Shown here: positions 36,693 through 45,512 of the stretch, piece by piece | Numbering within the stretch: the first letter of the stretch is position 1 | Layout of the letters: each line of letters opens with the position of its first letter | Assembly (NCBI RefSeq): GCF_014852585.1 | Contig: NZ_JACVBX010000017.1 | Coordinates: 34,597-98,596, forward strand | Length of the DNA stretch: 64,000 nucleotides | Reading direction: 5' to 3' | DNA from: Pseudomonas sp. PDM18 | Lineage (GTDB): Bacteria; Pseudomonadota; Gammaproteobacteria; Pseudomonadales; Pseudomonadaceae | Position numbers and translations under genes: made by a program | The notes under the pieces: generated by a model | Told to the model about the DNA's origin: nothing | The model's input: only the letters and a program-made list of their open reading frames with translations | Database searches by the model: none

Positions 36693-37364
36693 ATGAACCT
36701 GAAATTCCTGGCCCTGCCGCTGTGCGTGGCCACCCTCACCCTCTCCGGCTGCGCCAGCAAGTACGTGGAGCCGGAGAACTACTCAGGCTTCCTCAAGGAC
36801 TACAGCGTCCTCAAGGAAGAGAAATCGCCCTCCGGCGCACCGGTGATGCGCTGGATCAAACCCGGCATCGACGTCAGCCAGTTCACCAGCGTCTACGTCG
36901 AGCCGAGCCAGCTCTACCCGCGGCCGCAGCCCAGCGAGAAGATCCCGCAGAGCACCCTGGACGGCATCACCAAGTACTACGACCAGGCGCTGCAGACGCA
37001 ATTCTCCAAGGCCCTGCCGCTGGCCACCGGCCCCGGCCCCGGCGTGCTGATCGTGCGCCCGGCGATCACCGCCGTCAGCGCCGAGACCAAGGGCCTGCAA
37101 CCCTACGAGGTGATCCCGATCGCCCTGATCACCGCCGGCGTCAGCACCGCCACCGGCATCCGCGACCAGGACACCAGCATCGCCACCGAAGCGGCCTTCC
37201 TCGACGGCAGCGACGGCAAGGTGGTCGCCCAGGTCGTGCGCAAGGGTGCCGGCACCGAGCTGGAGAACTCCTCCCAGGTCATGAGCGCCAACGACGCCAA
37301 GGCCGTGCTCGATGGCTGGGCACAGGACATGCTCAAGTCCTATGAACAGCTGAAACGCAAGTGA
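36693..37364 (+). CDS. DUF3313 lipoprotein
   Basis: A 223-residue lipoprotein (lipobox TLTLSGC, Cys20) matching the DUF3313 family, with YVEPENYSGFLKDYS at the start and the central segment LIVRPAITAVSAE. Function of the family is unknown. AAGGAG lies before the ATG. It follows the FadL-type gene by 81 bases and probably shares its transcript. Its C-terminal Lys-rich end is followed directly by the AraC gene. Confidence 0.88.
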   Translation: MNLKFLALPLCVATLTLSGCASKYVEPENYSGFLKDYSVLKEEKSPSGAPVMRWIKPGIDVSQFTSVYVEPSQLYPRPQPSEKIPQSTLDGITKYYDQALQTQFSKALPLATGPGPGVLIVRPAITAVSAETKGLQPYEVIPIALITAGVSTATGIRDQDTSIATEAAFLDGSDGKVVAQVVRKGAGTELENSSQVMSANDAKAVLDGWAQDMLKSYEQLKRK

Positions 37365-37429
37365 CACCCACAGCGGGCCGGCGCGACTCAGCGTTGGCCC
37401 GTCGTTTCCCCGCAGGTCTGGAAGCCTCC

Positions 37430-38425
37430 ATGGACACCGTTCGCGGCACCGCTTTCCTCCAGTTCGGCGAACTGCTCGCCGAGCGCAACGCCTCGCTGCG
37501 CGCTCACCTCACGCCGCATCGCATCGACCTGAACATAGTCGGCGACTACGAGAAGAAGTTCTCCTACCGGAGCCTGGTGCAAATCTTCGAAGGCAGCGCC
37601 CGCTCACTGGCCATGCCGGAGCTCGGCCTGGAACTGGCGAGCCGGCAGAAGTCCACCCTGCTCGGCCCCCTGCAGCACTTGGCGCAGACCGCACCCACTG
37701 CCGGTGAAGGGCTGGCAGCGGTGGTGCGCTATATGCGCGTCTATAGTCCCTCGATCCTCTTCCACCTCGAACGCCGAAACGATTGCACTCTGCTCCGCTT
37801 CGACAACGCGTTACCTTGCATCGAAGATATCCCGCAGATCGTCGAGAAGTCCCTGCTGCACGGCCAACTGATGATGGCCGAATTGCTCGGCACGCCATTC
37901 CGGCCCACCACCGTGCTGCTGCGCCACCAACCGCAAGCCGAACTGGCGGTGTACCGGCGTTACTTCGGCTGCCCGGTGCTGTTCGGCCAGGAATACAACA
38001 CCCTGGCTATCTCCCAGCGCGACCTGCAGCGCCCCTGCGTACGCCACGACGCCACGCTGCACGCCATCGTGAAGTTCTACCTGGAAGCGCATTCACGCGC
38101 TGACGAGAAGCTCGGTTTCGAGGTCGAACGCCACATCCACGCCCTGTTGCCCCGGCAGCGCTGCAACCTGGAGCAAGTCGCGCAACTGCTCGACCTGCAC
38201 CCGCGTACCCTGCAGCGACGGCTGGCCAACGACGGCATCGACTTCGAAGAACACGTCGACCAGATCCGCCGCCGGCGCGCCGAACAGCTGCTCGGCCAGT
38301 CCGACCTGCCCATCGCGCGGATCGCCCAGGAGCTGGGCTACCGCCGCACCACCTCGTTCTGCCGCGCACACCACCGTTGGTTCGGCATGGCGCCCATCGA
38401 GCATCGTCGCGCGCTGAAGCACTGA
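37430..38425 (+). CDS. AraC-family regulator, OruR/arabinose-binding-domain type
   Basis: A 331-residue protein with the long N-terminal 'arabinose-binding' domain of the OruR/ArgR-like AraC group (RSLVQIFEGSARSLAMPELGLELA in part) and a C-terminal double HTH, with LEQVAQLLDLHPRTLQRRLA and IAQELGYRRTTSFCRAHHRW. Such regulators often respond to amino acids or fatty acids and control adjacent uptake or catabolic genes; the FadL-DUF3313 pair upstream is the likely target. The ATG at 37430 is preferred; a GTG overlapping the previous stop is an alternative. Confidence 0.9.
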   Translation: MDTVRGTAFLQFGELLAERNASLRAHLTPHRIDLNIVGDYEKKFSYRSLVQIFEGSARSLAMPELGLELASRQKSTLLGPLQHLAQTAPTAGEGLAAVVRYMRVYSPSILFHLERRNDCTLLRFDNALPCIEDIPQIVEKSLLHGQLMMAELLGTPFRPTTVLLRHQPQAELAVYRRYFGCPVLFGQEYNTLAISQRDLQRPCVRHDATLHAIVKFYLEAHSRADEKLGFEVERHIHALLPRQRCNLEQVAQLLDLHPRTLQRRLANDGIDFEEHVDQIRRRRAEQLLGQSDLPIARIAQELGYRRTTSFCRAHHRWFGMAPIEHRRALKH

Positions 38426-38744
38426 TCACCGCCGGCGCACCTGAAAGAATCCGGCAACTTCCATATCGACCACCCAACATCCTGCAGACCGTGCTTGCCA
38501 CAGACTGGGAACCGAGCCTTCATCAAATCTTAATCTCGCGCCGGCAGACTGAAGCCAGTCACCAAAGGTGCGTGACCCATGAATGCTGCCTGTTCCAGGC
38601 AGCATTTTTTTTGCCCGCCTATCGGAGAACACCTGCAGGAGAAGCCCACGCCTTCCTACCGGGGAATACCGGACAACCCGGCCGATTGCTGCTATATGCC
38701 TTGAGGCACGCACCGATGTGCAGTTGCCCCACTTGTGCCCTTGT
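38426..38744. other. Intergenic region holding a strong hairpin
   Basis: About 320 bases between the AraC and Cache-GGDEF genes. It holds the hairpin at 38582-38612 and no convincing protein-coding frame. The hairpin lies 157 bases after the AraC stop and 133 bases before the next start. Confidence 0.45.
38582..38612 (+). terminator. Rho-independent terminator
   Basis: AATGCTGCCTG (38582-38592), loop TTC, CAGGCAGCATT (38596-38606) followed by TTTTTT: an 11-bp perfect stem with a T-run. It could end the FadL-DUF3313-AraC transcript, a small RNA, or an attenuated leader of the GGDEF gene. Confidence 0.92.
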
Positions 38745-40226
38745 ATGGATACCGGCATGCCGATCCGCCGTTCGAGCACCGTCCTTCTCGCAAGCCTTGG
38801 CCTGACCGGCGCCATCGGCGCCCTGTCGACCTGGGCCATCCTGGAAATGCGCCACGACGCCCTGGAAGTCGCCAGCGCCAATGGCCACAACATCGCCCTA
38901 CTGGTGCAGCGCGACATCCAGCGCAACCTCGACCTCTACGACATGACCCTGCAAGCCGTGGTGCGCACCCACGCCCAGCCGGAGATTCGTGGGCTGTCCA
39001 TGGACACGCGCAACCTGCTGCTTCGGGCCTACACCGCGCCCACCCGTGGCATGGGCTCGGTGTTCCTGACCAACGCCGACGGTATCGCCACCTACAGCTT
39101 CGGCAAGGAGGTTCCCGCGCGCATCGACCTCTCCGGGCGCGAGTACTTCCAGGCGCTACGCATAGCGCGGGGCGACGCGACCTACCTCAGCCGCCCGTAC
39201 ATCCCCTACTCCAGCAACGCGCGCAACAGCATCGCCCTGAGCCGTCGCCTTGAACGCGAGGACGGCAGCTTCGCCGGGGTAGTTGGCGCCAACCTGGAGC
39301 TGGCCTACTTCACCGAACTGTTCAGCGACCTCAACCTCGGCGACGGCGGTACGGTCAGCCTGCACATGCGCGACGGCACCCTGCTGGCGCATTGGCCGGA
39401 CACAGAGCCCGCCGCGACACTGGGCGAATCCTTCGAGCGCTACCTCAGCAACGGCGCGGAGAACTTCTTCGATACCAACAGCGATGGGCAGGAGCGTTGG
39501 CACGACTTTCGCCCGGTGGAAGGCTACCCGCTGGTGTTCAGCGTCGCCCTGCCATCGCGCGAGATCTACGAGGACTGGTACTGGCGCGCCAGCCTGATCG
39601 GCCTGCTGGGCGTTTCCCTGATCGGCGCGGTCATTGGCCTCGCGCTGCTCGCCCTGCGCCAGATGCACGAACGCGACCGCCAGGAAGCCGAACTGCGGCA
39701 GGCTGCCAGCACCGACCCGCTGACCGGCCTGAACAACCGTCGCGCCTTCGACCTGCGTGCCAACCACGAGTGGTCGCGCTACCAGCGAAGCGGCGCCGCG
39801 CTGGCCGTAATGCTGATGGATATCGACAAGTTCAAGGCCTACAACGACCACTACGGCCATCCTGCAGGTGACGCGGCGCTGAAGACCGTGGCAAGGGTGA
39901 TCGCCGAGTGGACGCGGCGCCCGGCCGATTGCGCGGCGCGTTTTGGTGGGGAGGAGTTCGTCGTGCTGCTGGGCGACAGTGGGGAAGCCGACGCTCTGGA
40001 GTTGGCCGAGCAGATCCGCGCCAGCCTGCAGGCCCTCGCCGTGCCGCACGAGTACGGCCCGCTGGGCGTGCTCACCCTGAGCATCGGCGTGGCCAGCACC
40101 TCGCAATTCAGCCCCGCCAACTGGGCAGAACTGTTGCAATCCGCCGACAGCGCGCTGTACCAGGCGAAGGATGGCGGACGCAACCGGGTGGTCAGCTTCC
40201 GTTCCGCCGCAGTCGAAGCCTCCTAG
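38745..40226 (+). CDS. Diguanylate cyclase with periplasmic Cache sensor
   Basis: A 493-residue protein: TM1 (about 10-30), a periplasmic dCache-type domain (about 40-280, including GREYFQALRIARGD and NSIALSRRL), TM2 (about 285-308) and a GGDEF domain. The active site is GGEEF (401-405) and the inhibitory site RPAD (392-395) is intact, so product-inhibited c-di-GMP synthesis is predicted. Neither candidate start (38745, 38757) has a clear ribosome binding site. The stop overlaps the convergent mtnB stop by four bases. Confidence 0.92.
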   Translation: MDTGMPIRRSSTVLLASLGLTGAIGALSTWAILEMRHDALEVASANGHNIALLVQRDIQRNLDLYDMTLQAVVRTHAQPEIRGLSMDTRNLLLRAYTAPTRGMGSVFLTNADGIATYSFGKEVPARIDLSGREYFQALRIARGDATYLSRPYIPYSSNARNSIALSRRLEREDGSFAGVVGANLELAYFTELFSDLNLGDGGTVSLHMRDGTLLAHWPDTEPAATLGESFERYLSNGAENFFDTNSDGQERWHDFRPVEGYPLVFSVALPSREIYEDWYWRASLIGLLGVSLIGAVIGLALLALRQMHERDRQEAELRQAASTDPLTGLNNRRAFDLRANHEWSRYQRSGAALAVMLMDIDKFKAYNDHYGHPAGDAALKTVARVIAEWTRRPADCAARFGGEEFVVLLGDSGEADALELAEQIRASLQALAVPHEYGPLGVLTLSIGVASTSQFSPANWAELLQSADSALYQAKDGGRNRVVSFRSAAVEAS

Positions 40227-40840
40227 CCGCGCACGCTCAGCACCTTCAGTTCGCACTCGAAGAGAAATTCGAAAGCCTCCACCTGGCGCAACGCATCGCT
40301 CATGTGCGCACCCCAGGTGTACAAGCCATGGCCGCGAATCAGATAGCCGGGGCAATCCGGATGGGCGTCGAGCCACGGCTGCACCTGGGTAGCCAGGCGA
40401 GCGATGTCCTGATCGTTGTCCAAGATCGGCACGGTGACGCGGCCTTCGTGGCTGGTGACGCCGGCAAAGGCCTTCTGCAGCTCGTAGTCCTCCAGCTCCA
40501 GGCGGTCGCCGACGGTCAGGCGCGACAGCACCGTAGCGTTCACCGAATGGGTATGCAGCACCGCGCCGATCTCCGGGCGCCACGCATAGAGCTGGGTATG
40601 CAGCAGGGTCTCCGCCGAGGGCTTCTTGCCTGGCTCCAGGCTGTTGCCGGCGAGATCGGTCTCCAGGACATCGTCCTCGCCAAGCTGGCCCTTGTGCTTG
40701 CCGGAAACGGTGAGCAACGCGCGGTCTGTCGCCAGACGTGCGGAATAATTGCTGCTGGTGGCCGGCGACCAGCCACGACTGTAAAGGAAGCGGCCGGCAT
40801 CGATGATCTGCCGGGTAAGTTGCTGGCGCGTATCGGTCAT
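40223..40840 (-). CDS. mtnB: Methylthioribulose-1-phosphate dehydratase
   Basis: A 205-residue class II aldolase/adducin-fold enzyme. It shows SSNYSARL at the start, VSGKHKGQLGEDDV, the zinc ligands in VLHTHSVNATVLSR and the late GHGLYTWG histidine. It dehydrates 5-methylthioribulose-1-phosphate in the methionine salvage pathway. The length equals that of known pseudomonad MtnB proteins. Other salvage genes (mtnC, mtnD) are not in this window, although they usually lie next to mtnB. Confidence 0.93.
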   Translation of the reverse strand: MTDTRQQLTRQIIDAGRFLYSRGWSPATSSNYSARLATDRALLTVSGKHKGQLGEDDVLETDLAGNSLEPGKKPSAETLLHTQLYAWRPEIGAVLHTHSVNATVLSRLTVGDRLELEDYELQKAFAGVTSHEGRVTVPILDNDQDIARLATQVQPWLDAHPDCPGYLIRGHGLYTWGAHMSDALRQVEAFEFLFECELKVLSVRG

Positions 40841-40925
40841 GGGGAAGTCGAGGCTGGGAAAAGAGGCCGCCACTCTATCCAGCGCCTCGTGCCGAGCTAA
40901 ATACCTTAATCGCATGAGGTCATAA

Positions 40926-41140
40926 CCCGCAGCAGATGCGTCGTCCGTCCGAGAACGCTTCGGCAAGGTGCAGAACGACCAGCCCGAGTTGCTGCAACTG
41001 GTCCGCCGCGCCAACAACCTGGTTCTGGAGCGGCCGACGACACCGAGAAAGGCTTGCTGGAGAAGTTCGACCAGGAATTCTGGCCGCCGGACGCGGTTTC
41101 CGTCGCGGTTCAGGCGGATGTTCCTTCGCGTCCGTTATAG
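40926..41140 (+). pseudogene. Candidate frameshifted coding remnant
   Basis: After a stop at 40923, one frame reads a protein-like stretch (VRERFGKVQNDQPELLQ, then LVRRANNLVLE) up to about 41035. A one-base shift near 41031-41036 continues with DDTEKGLLEKFDQEFW and PPDAVSVAVQ to a stop at 41138. Both halves have natural composition, suggesting the C-terminus of a decayed gene. No family was identified. Chance or a non-coding 5' region for the downstream operon remains possible. The rest of the 40841-41253 gap shows nothing else. Confidence 0.35.
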
Positions 41141-41253
41141 CTTAATAAGTAATTACCAAATGCTAATTCAGTATTTCTTGTTCTAACAGAATCACGGATA
41201 AGGTAACCCCAACTCACCGCAACCGGCTTGTCTGCAAGCCTTCTGGAGCCGCC

Positions 41254-41415
41254 ATGGACCGCACCGACAACATCATCGATCTCGCCCGCCACCGCACGCG
41301 CCGCCAGGCACGCCGCCAGGCCGAGCTGATGTGGATGCTGTACGCGCAGCGCGCCGGCTACGACGCCTTCCAGATCGTCCAGCAGAGCCGCGACAGCGGC
41401 CGCCGCGAGGCCTGA
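41254..41415 (+). CDS. 53-residue basic protein upstream of XRE-cupin regulator
   Basis: A small frame with CTGGAG upstream, encoding MDRTDNIIDLARHRTRRQ followed by a further Arg/Gln-rich amphipathic helix and an aromatic segment (MWMLYAQRAGYDAF). It stops three bases before the regulator ATG, so it is very probably co-transcribed. No family recognised; nucleic-acid or protein binding is possible from its charge. Good codon use supports that it is real. Confidence 0.65.
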   Translation: MDRTDNIIDLARHRTRRQARRQAELMWMLYAQRAGYDAFQIVQQSRDSGRREA

Positions 41416-41418
41416 TTC

Positions 41419-42048
41419 ATGGGCCTGCCGCTCGCCACGGACTTGCCCGCCGTGGAGTTTGATGCCGCGCCCGGCACGCCCGACGACCCCATCGGCGAGC
41501 GCGTCGCCAGCAACCTGCTGCGCCTGCGCGCCAAGCGCAATCTCTCCCTGGACGGCCTCGCTCGACTGAGCGGCGTGAGCCGCACCATGCTGGCGCAGAT
41601 CGAATCCGGCCGCAGCGTGCCGTCGATCAAGGTGCTGAGCAAGATCGCCCAGGGCCTGAAGGTCTCGGTCGCCGCCTTCCTCGATGACCGCGCCTTCGAA
41701 GGCGTGGCCGTGCTGCCCGCGCGCGACAGCAAGCGCCTGGTCAGCGGCGACGGCGCCTTCGTCAGCCGCGCCCTCTTCCCCTTCGACGTCTCGCGCCAGG
41801 TGGAATTCTACGAACTGCGCCTCAAGGGACTGGCCACCGAACATTCCACCGGCCACGCCCCCGGCACCCAGGAAAACCTGGTGGTCGCCCAGGGCGTGCT
41901 GGAAATCAGCGTCAATGAAGAACGCTTCCTCCTCGGCACCGGCGACTCCATCCTGTTCTACGCCGACCAGCCGCACAGCTATCGCAACCCGGCGGACAGC
42001 GAAGCGGTGGCGTACCTAGTGACGACCTATGCGGAGCGGTTGGACTGA
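41419..42048 (+). CDS. XRE-cupin transcriptional regulator
   Basis: A 209-residue protein with an XRE HTH (about 28-85; LLRLRAKRNLSLDGLARLSG, VSRTMLAQIESGRSVPS) and a C-terminal cupin (about 130-200; GTQENLVVAQGVLEI, FYADQPHSYRN). This class (PuuR-like) typically senses a small metabolite and represses a neighbouring catabolic gene. No clear target lies next to it here except the 53-residue co-transcribed protein. Confidence 0.9.
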   Translation: MGLPLATDLPAVEFDAAPGTPDDPIGERVASNLLRLRAKRNLSLDGLARLSGVSRTMLAQIESGRSVPSIKVLSKIAQGLKVSVAAFLDDRAFEGVAVLPARDSKRLVSGDGAFVSRALFPFDVSRQVEFYELRLKGLATEHSTGHAPGTQENLVVAQGVLEISVNEERFLLGTGDSILFYADQPHSYRNPADSEAVAYLVTTYAERLD

Positions 42049-42309
42049 AGCATCGCCGCCCACCCTCGCCCCCTTCCAAGTGCTGAAGACCGATACGCGC
42101 AGCCTATGCCAGCGTCAGCCATGCACCTGCGCAAGCTTTTCTATACCGGGAAAGACAGCCCCTCCAGTCCGACGCCAAGTCACCTCGAATTTCCAGACAA
42201 GTCCGACAGACATCCGCTGAGCAAGCTGCTGCCATCGTCCCTCGGTCGGTGCTGTGTCGTTTTTTGCTTGTAGCACCGTTGCGATGGCAACCAGCAAAAG
42301 GATGTGACA

Positions 42310-44379
42310 ATGGAGAGAAGCGACAGAACGCACCGCACGGATACGCTATGCCCCGTAAAGGAAGTCATGTGTGGCCCGCAAATAAAACACTGGGTCGAAG
42401 TTCAGTTGGTGGACGAGCACGGCGAAGCCCTGCCATACCTCCCCTACCGAGCCCAGAATGACGCCACGCGAGAAGGAGTGGTGCCGGAGTATCGTGGCCA
42501 GGCTGACGCAGAAGGCGTGATCCGCATCGAAGGGTTGCATCCGATCCCCATTACCCTGTTCATTGACGCCGACCCACTCGCGGAAGTGCTGCAAACCCGT
42601 CGTTTGCGGGCCGTGCGCGCGGAACCCAAGCGCCCAATCATCGGTGACCCCACTCCCCTGCACAGCCCTCAGCGTAAGGGGTACTCCCCCATCGAAGAAC
42701 AGGCAATTGCGGCGGGGCACGACTACCACCACGTTCGCATAGGCCAACTGTGCGACAAGCTTCCCCGGCTCGATCCGCCTCTGCCAAAAGAGGGACCATT
42801 ACCGCCCTATCACTTCCCCGACGAGAAGTTCAGTGGTTACACCCTGGGAAGCGAGGTAGGGTATCGCCAGCCCTATATGCGACTGGATCGTCGCCATATC
42901 CTGGAGGTGTGCCCGTTCCGCGCCTGGTCCCTCGTACTGCACCACCAACAGGAGTACAGCCTGGTCACGGCCTACAACCTGGGCTTGATGAGTGTGCTGG
43001 CCTACAGCACCTTCCAGCCTACTGAGTACGGTTCTGTGCAGGAATTCTTCGAGCGGCAGTGCCTGGACCTGACGCGTACACCTCGTGTTAGGGATGGATA
43101 TACGAACCCTCCTTGCATTGTGATCGATGTACCGTTCAGCGAGCGTTATACCATTGCCAGACCACTGAACACGGCGCACGGAAAGGAGCCACAGGGGGAC
43201 ACACAGCTGTTCTATGCGATCAATGCTTCGCAAGTGTTGGTCGGGTGGCGTGGCACTGAAATGAATTTTCCCTTCCCAGACTTGGCGACGGATGTCACCT
43301 TCCGCCCAGTCAAACCGGAGGTGCAGGCCAATTGTAAGCCAAAGATGCCCTGTGCTGACCTGACGCCAAGCGGGAGCGTACATCTGGGGTTCCGAGATGC
43401 GTATGAGGTCGCTCGAAGGATCTATTCCGATGTCCTAGGCAAGACGATTCAAGAGGAAGGGTGGCTCAAAGAATTATTCATCTGCGGGCATAGCCTGGGC
43501 GGCGCTTTAGGGCTCATCCATGCAGCCTCCCTGAAAGACTCGAATCCCCTACTGTACACCTACGGGATGCCGCGCACCTTTACCCTGCAAGCGGTGGCCT
43601 GCCTGGATGATATGTGGCACTTCCGCCATGTCAACGATACCGATCTGATTCCCGAAGTACCGCCCGAAGCTGACCTGGAGAACTCGCTGTATAAGCTCTA
43701 TGGCCCGCTGGGCACCACCCTTGGCACTGCATGGTCCGTTGCACAGCTTATGGCTGATCTGGTTATTAGGGGAAAGGATCCCTTCTACCATCATGGTGAA
43801 ATCGTCGCCTTCTATCGCACGGAGCAGCATATGCGTATTCGCGGCTCCGAAAATCAGTTCTACAAAATGCGGGAGGGATTGGGGGCTCCCTACCATACCG
43901 TTATTAGTCGACCGCTATCCCACAAAACCAAGCTATTCCTGGTACCTGCACTCAGCAAAGAGGATGACGAGAAAGCCCGTGCCGCGCAGGAGCGCTACAC
44001 CGCTTCACTGTCGCAGGCGGACAAAGATAAATACTTCCCGAAAGGGCGTAATGCCAAGCGCGGCAACTTGCTGGGAATACGCAACCACTTCATGGGGAAA
44101 TACCAGCCTTACCTCTATGGCCAGTTGATTGAGTCAATCAACCCTTCGCGGATGCAGGAGCGCCAGAATGATCGCCGCAAGCTCAAAGATCAGATGGTCA
44201 AATACGAAGACCTCATGCCTCAGGATGAATTAGTCCGTGATCGCCTGTTCCTTGAATTACAGAGTTTGGTGGGTAATACCCTTGAATGTACCCGGCAGAT
44301 CGAGGGCGGCCGAAACGCCTTGGAGCGCTTCGAAGCAGTGGCCGAAGACAACCTCTATGTGGAGATGACCCATGGCTAA
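42310..44379 (+). CDS. Class 3 lipase, probable type VI secretion lipase effector
   Basis: A 689-residue protein with no signal peptide. An N-terminal region (about 1-90) with HWVEVQLVDEHGEALPYLPY resembles the adaptor-like domain of pseudomonad T6SS effectors. The lipase_3 core spans about 300-500: nucleophile Ser395 in CGHSLGGALG, Asp445 in NDTDLIPEVP, and a His at 494/495 in YHHGE. The C-terminal ~190 residues are charged and helical. It probably cleaves membrane phospholipid or triglyceride in a target cell. AAAGGA sits before the ATG. It overlaps by 8 bases a lipoprotein gene, the usual effector-immunity layout. No VgrG, PAAR or Hcp gene is in the window, so secretion is inferred. Codon use is less GC-rich than that of neighbours. 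Confidence 0.8.
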   Translation: MERSDRTHRTDTLCPVKEVMCGPQIKHWVEVQLVDEHGEALPYLPYRAQNDATREGVVPEYRGQADAEGVIRIEGLHPIPITLFIDADPLAEVLQTRRLRAVRAEPKRPIIGDPTPLHSPQRKGYSPIEEQAIAAGHDYHHVRIGQLCDKLPRLDPPLPKEGPLPPYHFPDEKFSGYTLGSEVGYRQPYMRLDRRHILEVCPFRAWSLVLHHQQEYSLVTAYNLGLMSVLAYSTFQPTEYGSVQEFFERQCLDLTRTPRVRDGYTNPPCIVIDVPFSERYTIARPLNTAHGKEPQGDTQLFYAINASQVLVGWRGTEMNFPFPDLATDVTFRPVKPEVQANCKPKMPCADLTPSGSVHLGFRDAYEVARRIYSDVLGKTIQEEGWLKELFICGHSLGGALGLIHAASLKDSNPLLYTYGMPRTFTLQAVACLDDMWHFRHVNDTDLIPEVPPEADLENSLYKLYGPLGTTLGTAWSVAQLMADLVIRGKDPFYHHGEIVAFYRTEQHMRIRGSENQFYKMREGLGAPYHTVISRPLSHKTKLFLVPALSKEDDEKARAAQERYTASLSQADKDKYFPKGRNAKRGNLLGIRNHFMGKYQPYLYGQLIESINPSRMQERQNDRRKLKDQMVKYEDLMPQDELVRDRLFLELQSLVGNTLECTRQIEGGRNALERFEAVAEDNLYVEMTHG

Positions 44380-45169
44380 ATACAGGAAAACCCACAAGCC
44401 ACAGCGCATCTCCGTCGCGCTGCTCGCCCTGCTTGCCAGCCTGACCGGCTGCGCCAAGGATCAAAGCTTGGCGCCACCCACGAACAGCGAGCAGGTCACT
44501 GTCCGGATCAAGGTTCCCGCGGAATTGAAAGCGAGAACCATAGACGTCATGTACCGCTCGACCCTGTGCACCTTCACCGACCATAGCGCCTACGGCGATC
44601 CTTACCAGCGCGATGGTTACCAGAACATGGATATCGAGCTCACACGCCAGGGGCAGAGCGATATCTATGAAGCCGGAGTACCCAAAGATGGCGGCGGCGC
44701 CTGTCAGTGGCGGCTGAGCAATGTGACCTTTGGTGTTACCTACCGGGAGCCTGAGCGCTTTGGGGAGAATGTTGTCTACGGTGCCGGTGGCGGAGTTGTC
44801 GTGATTTTTGATGACAACGCATCTCCCCGTGGGGGGGCGAATATAAAAATAAATGGAGATTTAACGATTAAGGAGAGTTATTACCCTTGGATCAATGAGG
44901 GGTTCATTGGCGGCCATAAAAAAGACATCAGCCTGCTGGGGGATGGGTACAACTACTACTTAATGTATCAAGCGCCAGATGCGCGTCTAGTTTCATTTGA
45001 ACCTGTCCTGCACTCAATATTCATGGTCTATTCGACCGGCCCGAAAGAGAAAAAGAAGGGAAATTTTGTAACTTTCAACTATCCCGACGGAAGCATAGAA
45101 CAGGTTCCCCGTGCTAGACCCGATTTCCGCAGATTGGAAGCAATTCGTTTAGCCGCAGAAAAGAAGTAG
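44372..45169 (+). CDS. Lipoprotein, probable immunity protein for the lipase
   Basis: A 265-residue protein with a lipoprotein signal (ALLALLASLTGC) and an otherwise unrecognised beta-rich body. It overlaps the lipase gene by 8 bases, indicating translational coupling. Periplasmic lipoproteins of this kind (Tli family) neutralise phospholipase effectors delivered to the periplasm. The 3' half turns clearly AT-rich. The immunity role is inferred from context and location, not from a recognised domain. Confidence 0.7.
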   Translation: MAKYRKTHKPQRISVALLALLASLTGCAKDQSLAPPTNSEQVTVRIKVPAELKARTIDVMYRSTLCTFTDHSAYGDPYQRDGYQNMDIELTRQGQSDIYEAGVPKDGGGACQWRLSNVTFGVTYREPERFGENVVYGAGGGVVVIFDDNASPRGGANIKINGDLTIKESYYPWINEGFIGGHKKDISLLGDGYNYYLMYQAPDARLVSFEPVLHSIFMVYSTGPKEKKKGNFVTFNYPDGSIEQVPRARPDFRRLEAIRLAAEKK

Positions 45170-45512
45170 AGATCATGCCGATCGAAACAAGATGCTGAAC
45201 TGCCCTCTAAGAAGACCCTGAAAAAGTCCCGACTCTATGAAACTGCCGGCCTGCAGCTTGCATATTTACTGGTGTGCATCTTTTCGGACAGTTTTTTCAC
45301 CCCCAGGCTTGGCATGAAAAATAATTGGAAACTTTAGTTGAACTAACGGAGAATGATTAATTGCTAGAAACCATATATCGACCCAGGACTAAGCCTACCT
45401 CTTGAGCCTCCCCGCCCCGGGGAGGCTCAAACGAAATTTCACAATTTTATTAAAAGTGGTTTCATCAAGACTATTCTGCGACCTCTATGTGCGAGAAAAA
45501 GGAGAGGAAAGG
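45170..45512. other. AT-rich intergenic stretch with hairpin
   Basis: About 340 bases of low GC between the immunity-type lipoprotein and the Sel1 gene. It contains the 12-bp hairpin at 45402-45430. No convincing reading frame. The stretch 45210-45300 has pyrimidine/purine tracts reminiscent of IS ends, but no terminal repeats or transposase were found. Confidence 0.45.
45402..45430. terminator. Strong hairpin, possible terminator
   Basis: TTGAGCCTCCCC (45402-45413) and GGGGAGGCTCAA (45419-45430) make a perfect 12-bp stem with loop GCCCC. There is no long T-run, so it may be a terminator for the effector-immunity transcript or a structured leader for the next gene. Confidence 0.6.

Noticed and set aside
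45200..45310. Possible insertion-sequence end after the immunity-type lipoprotein
   Set aside because: No transposase, no terminal inverted repeat pair and no target duplication could be found.
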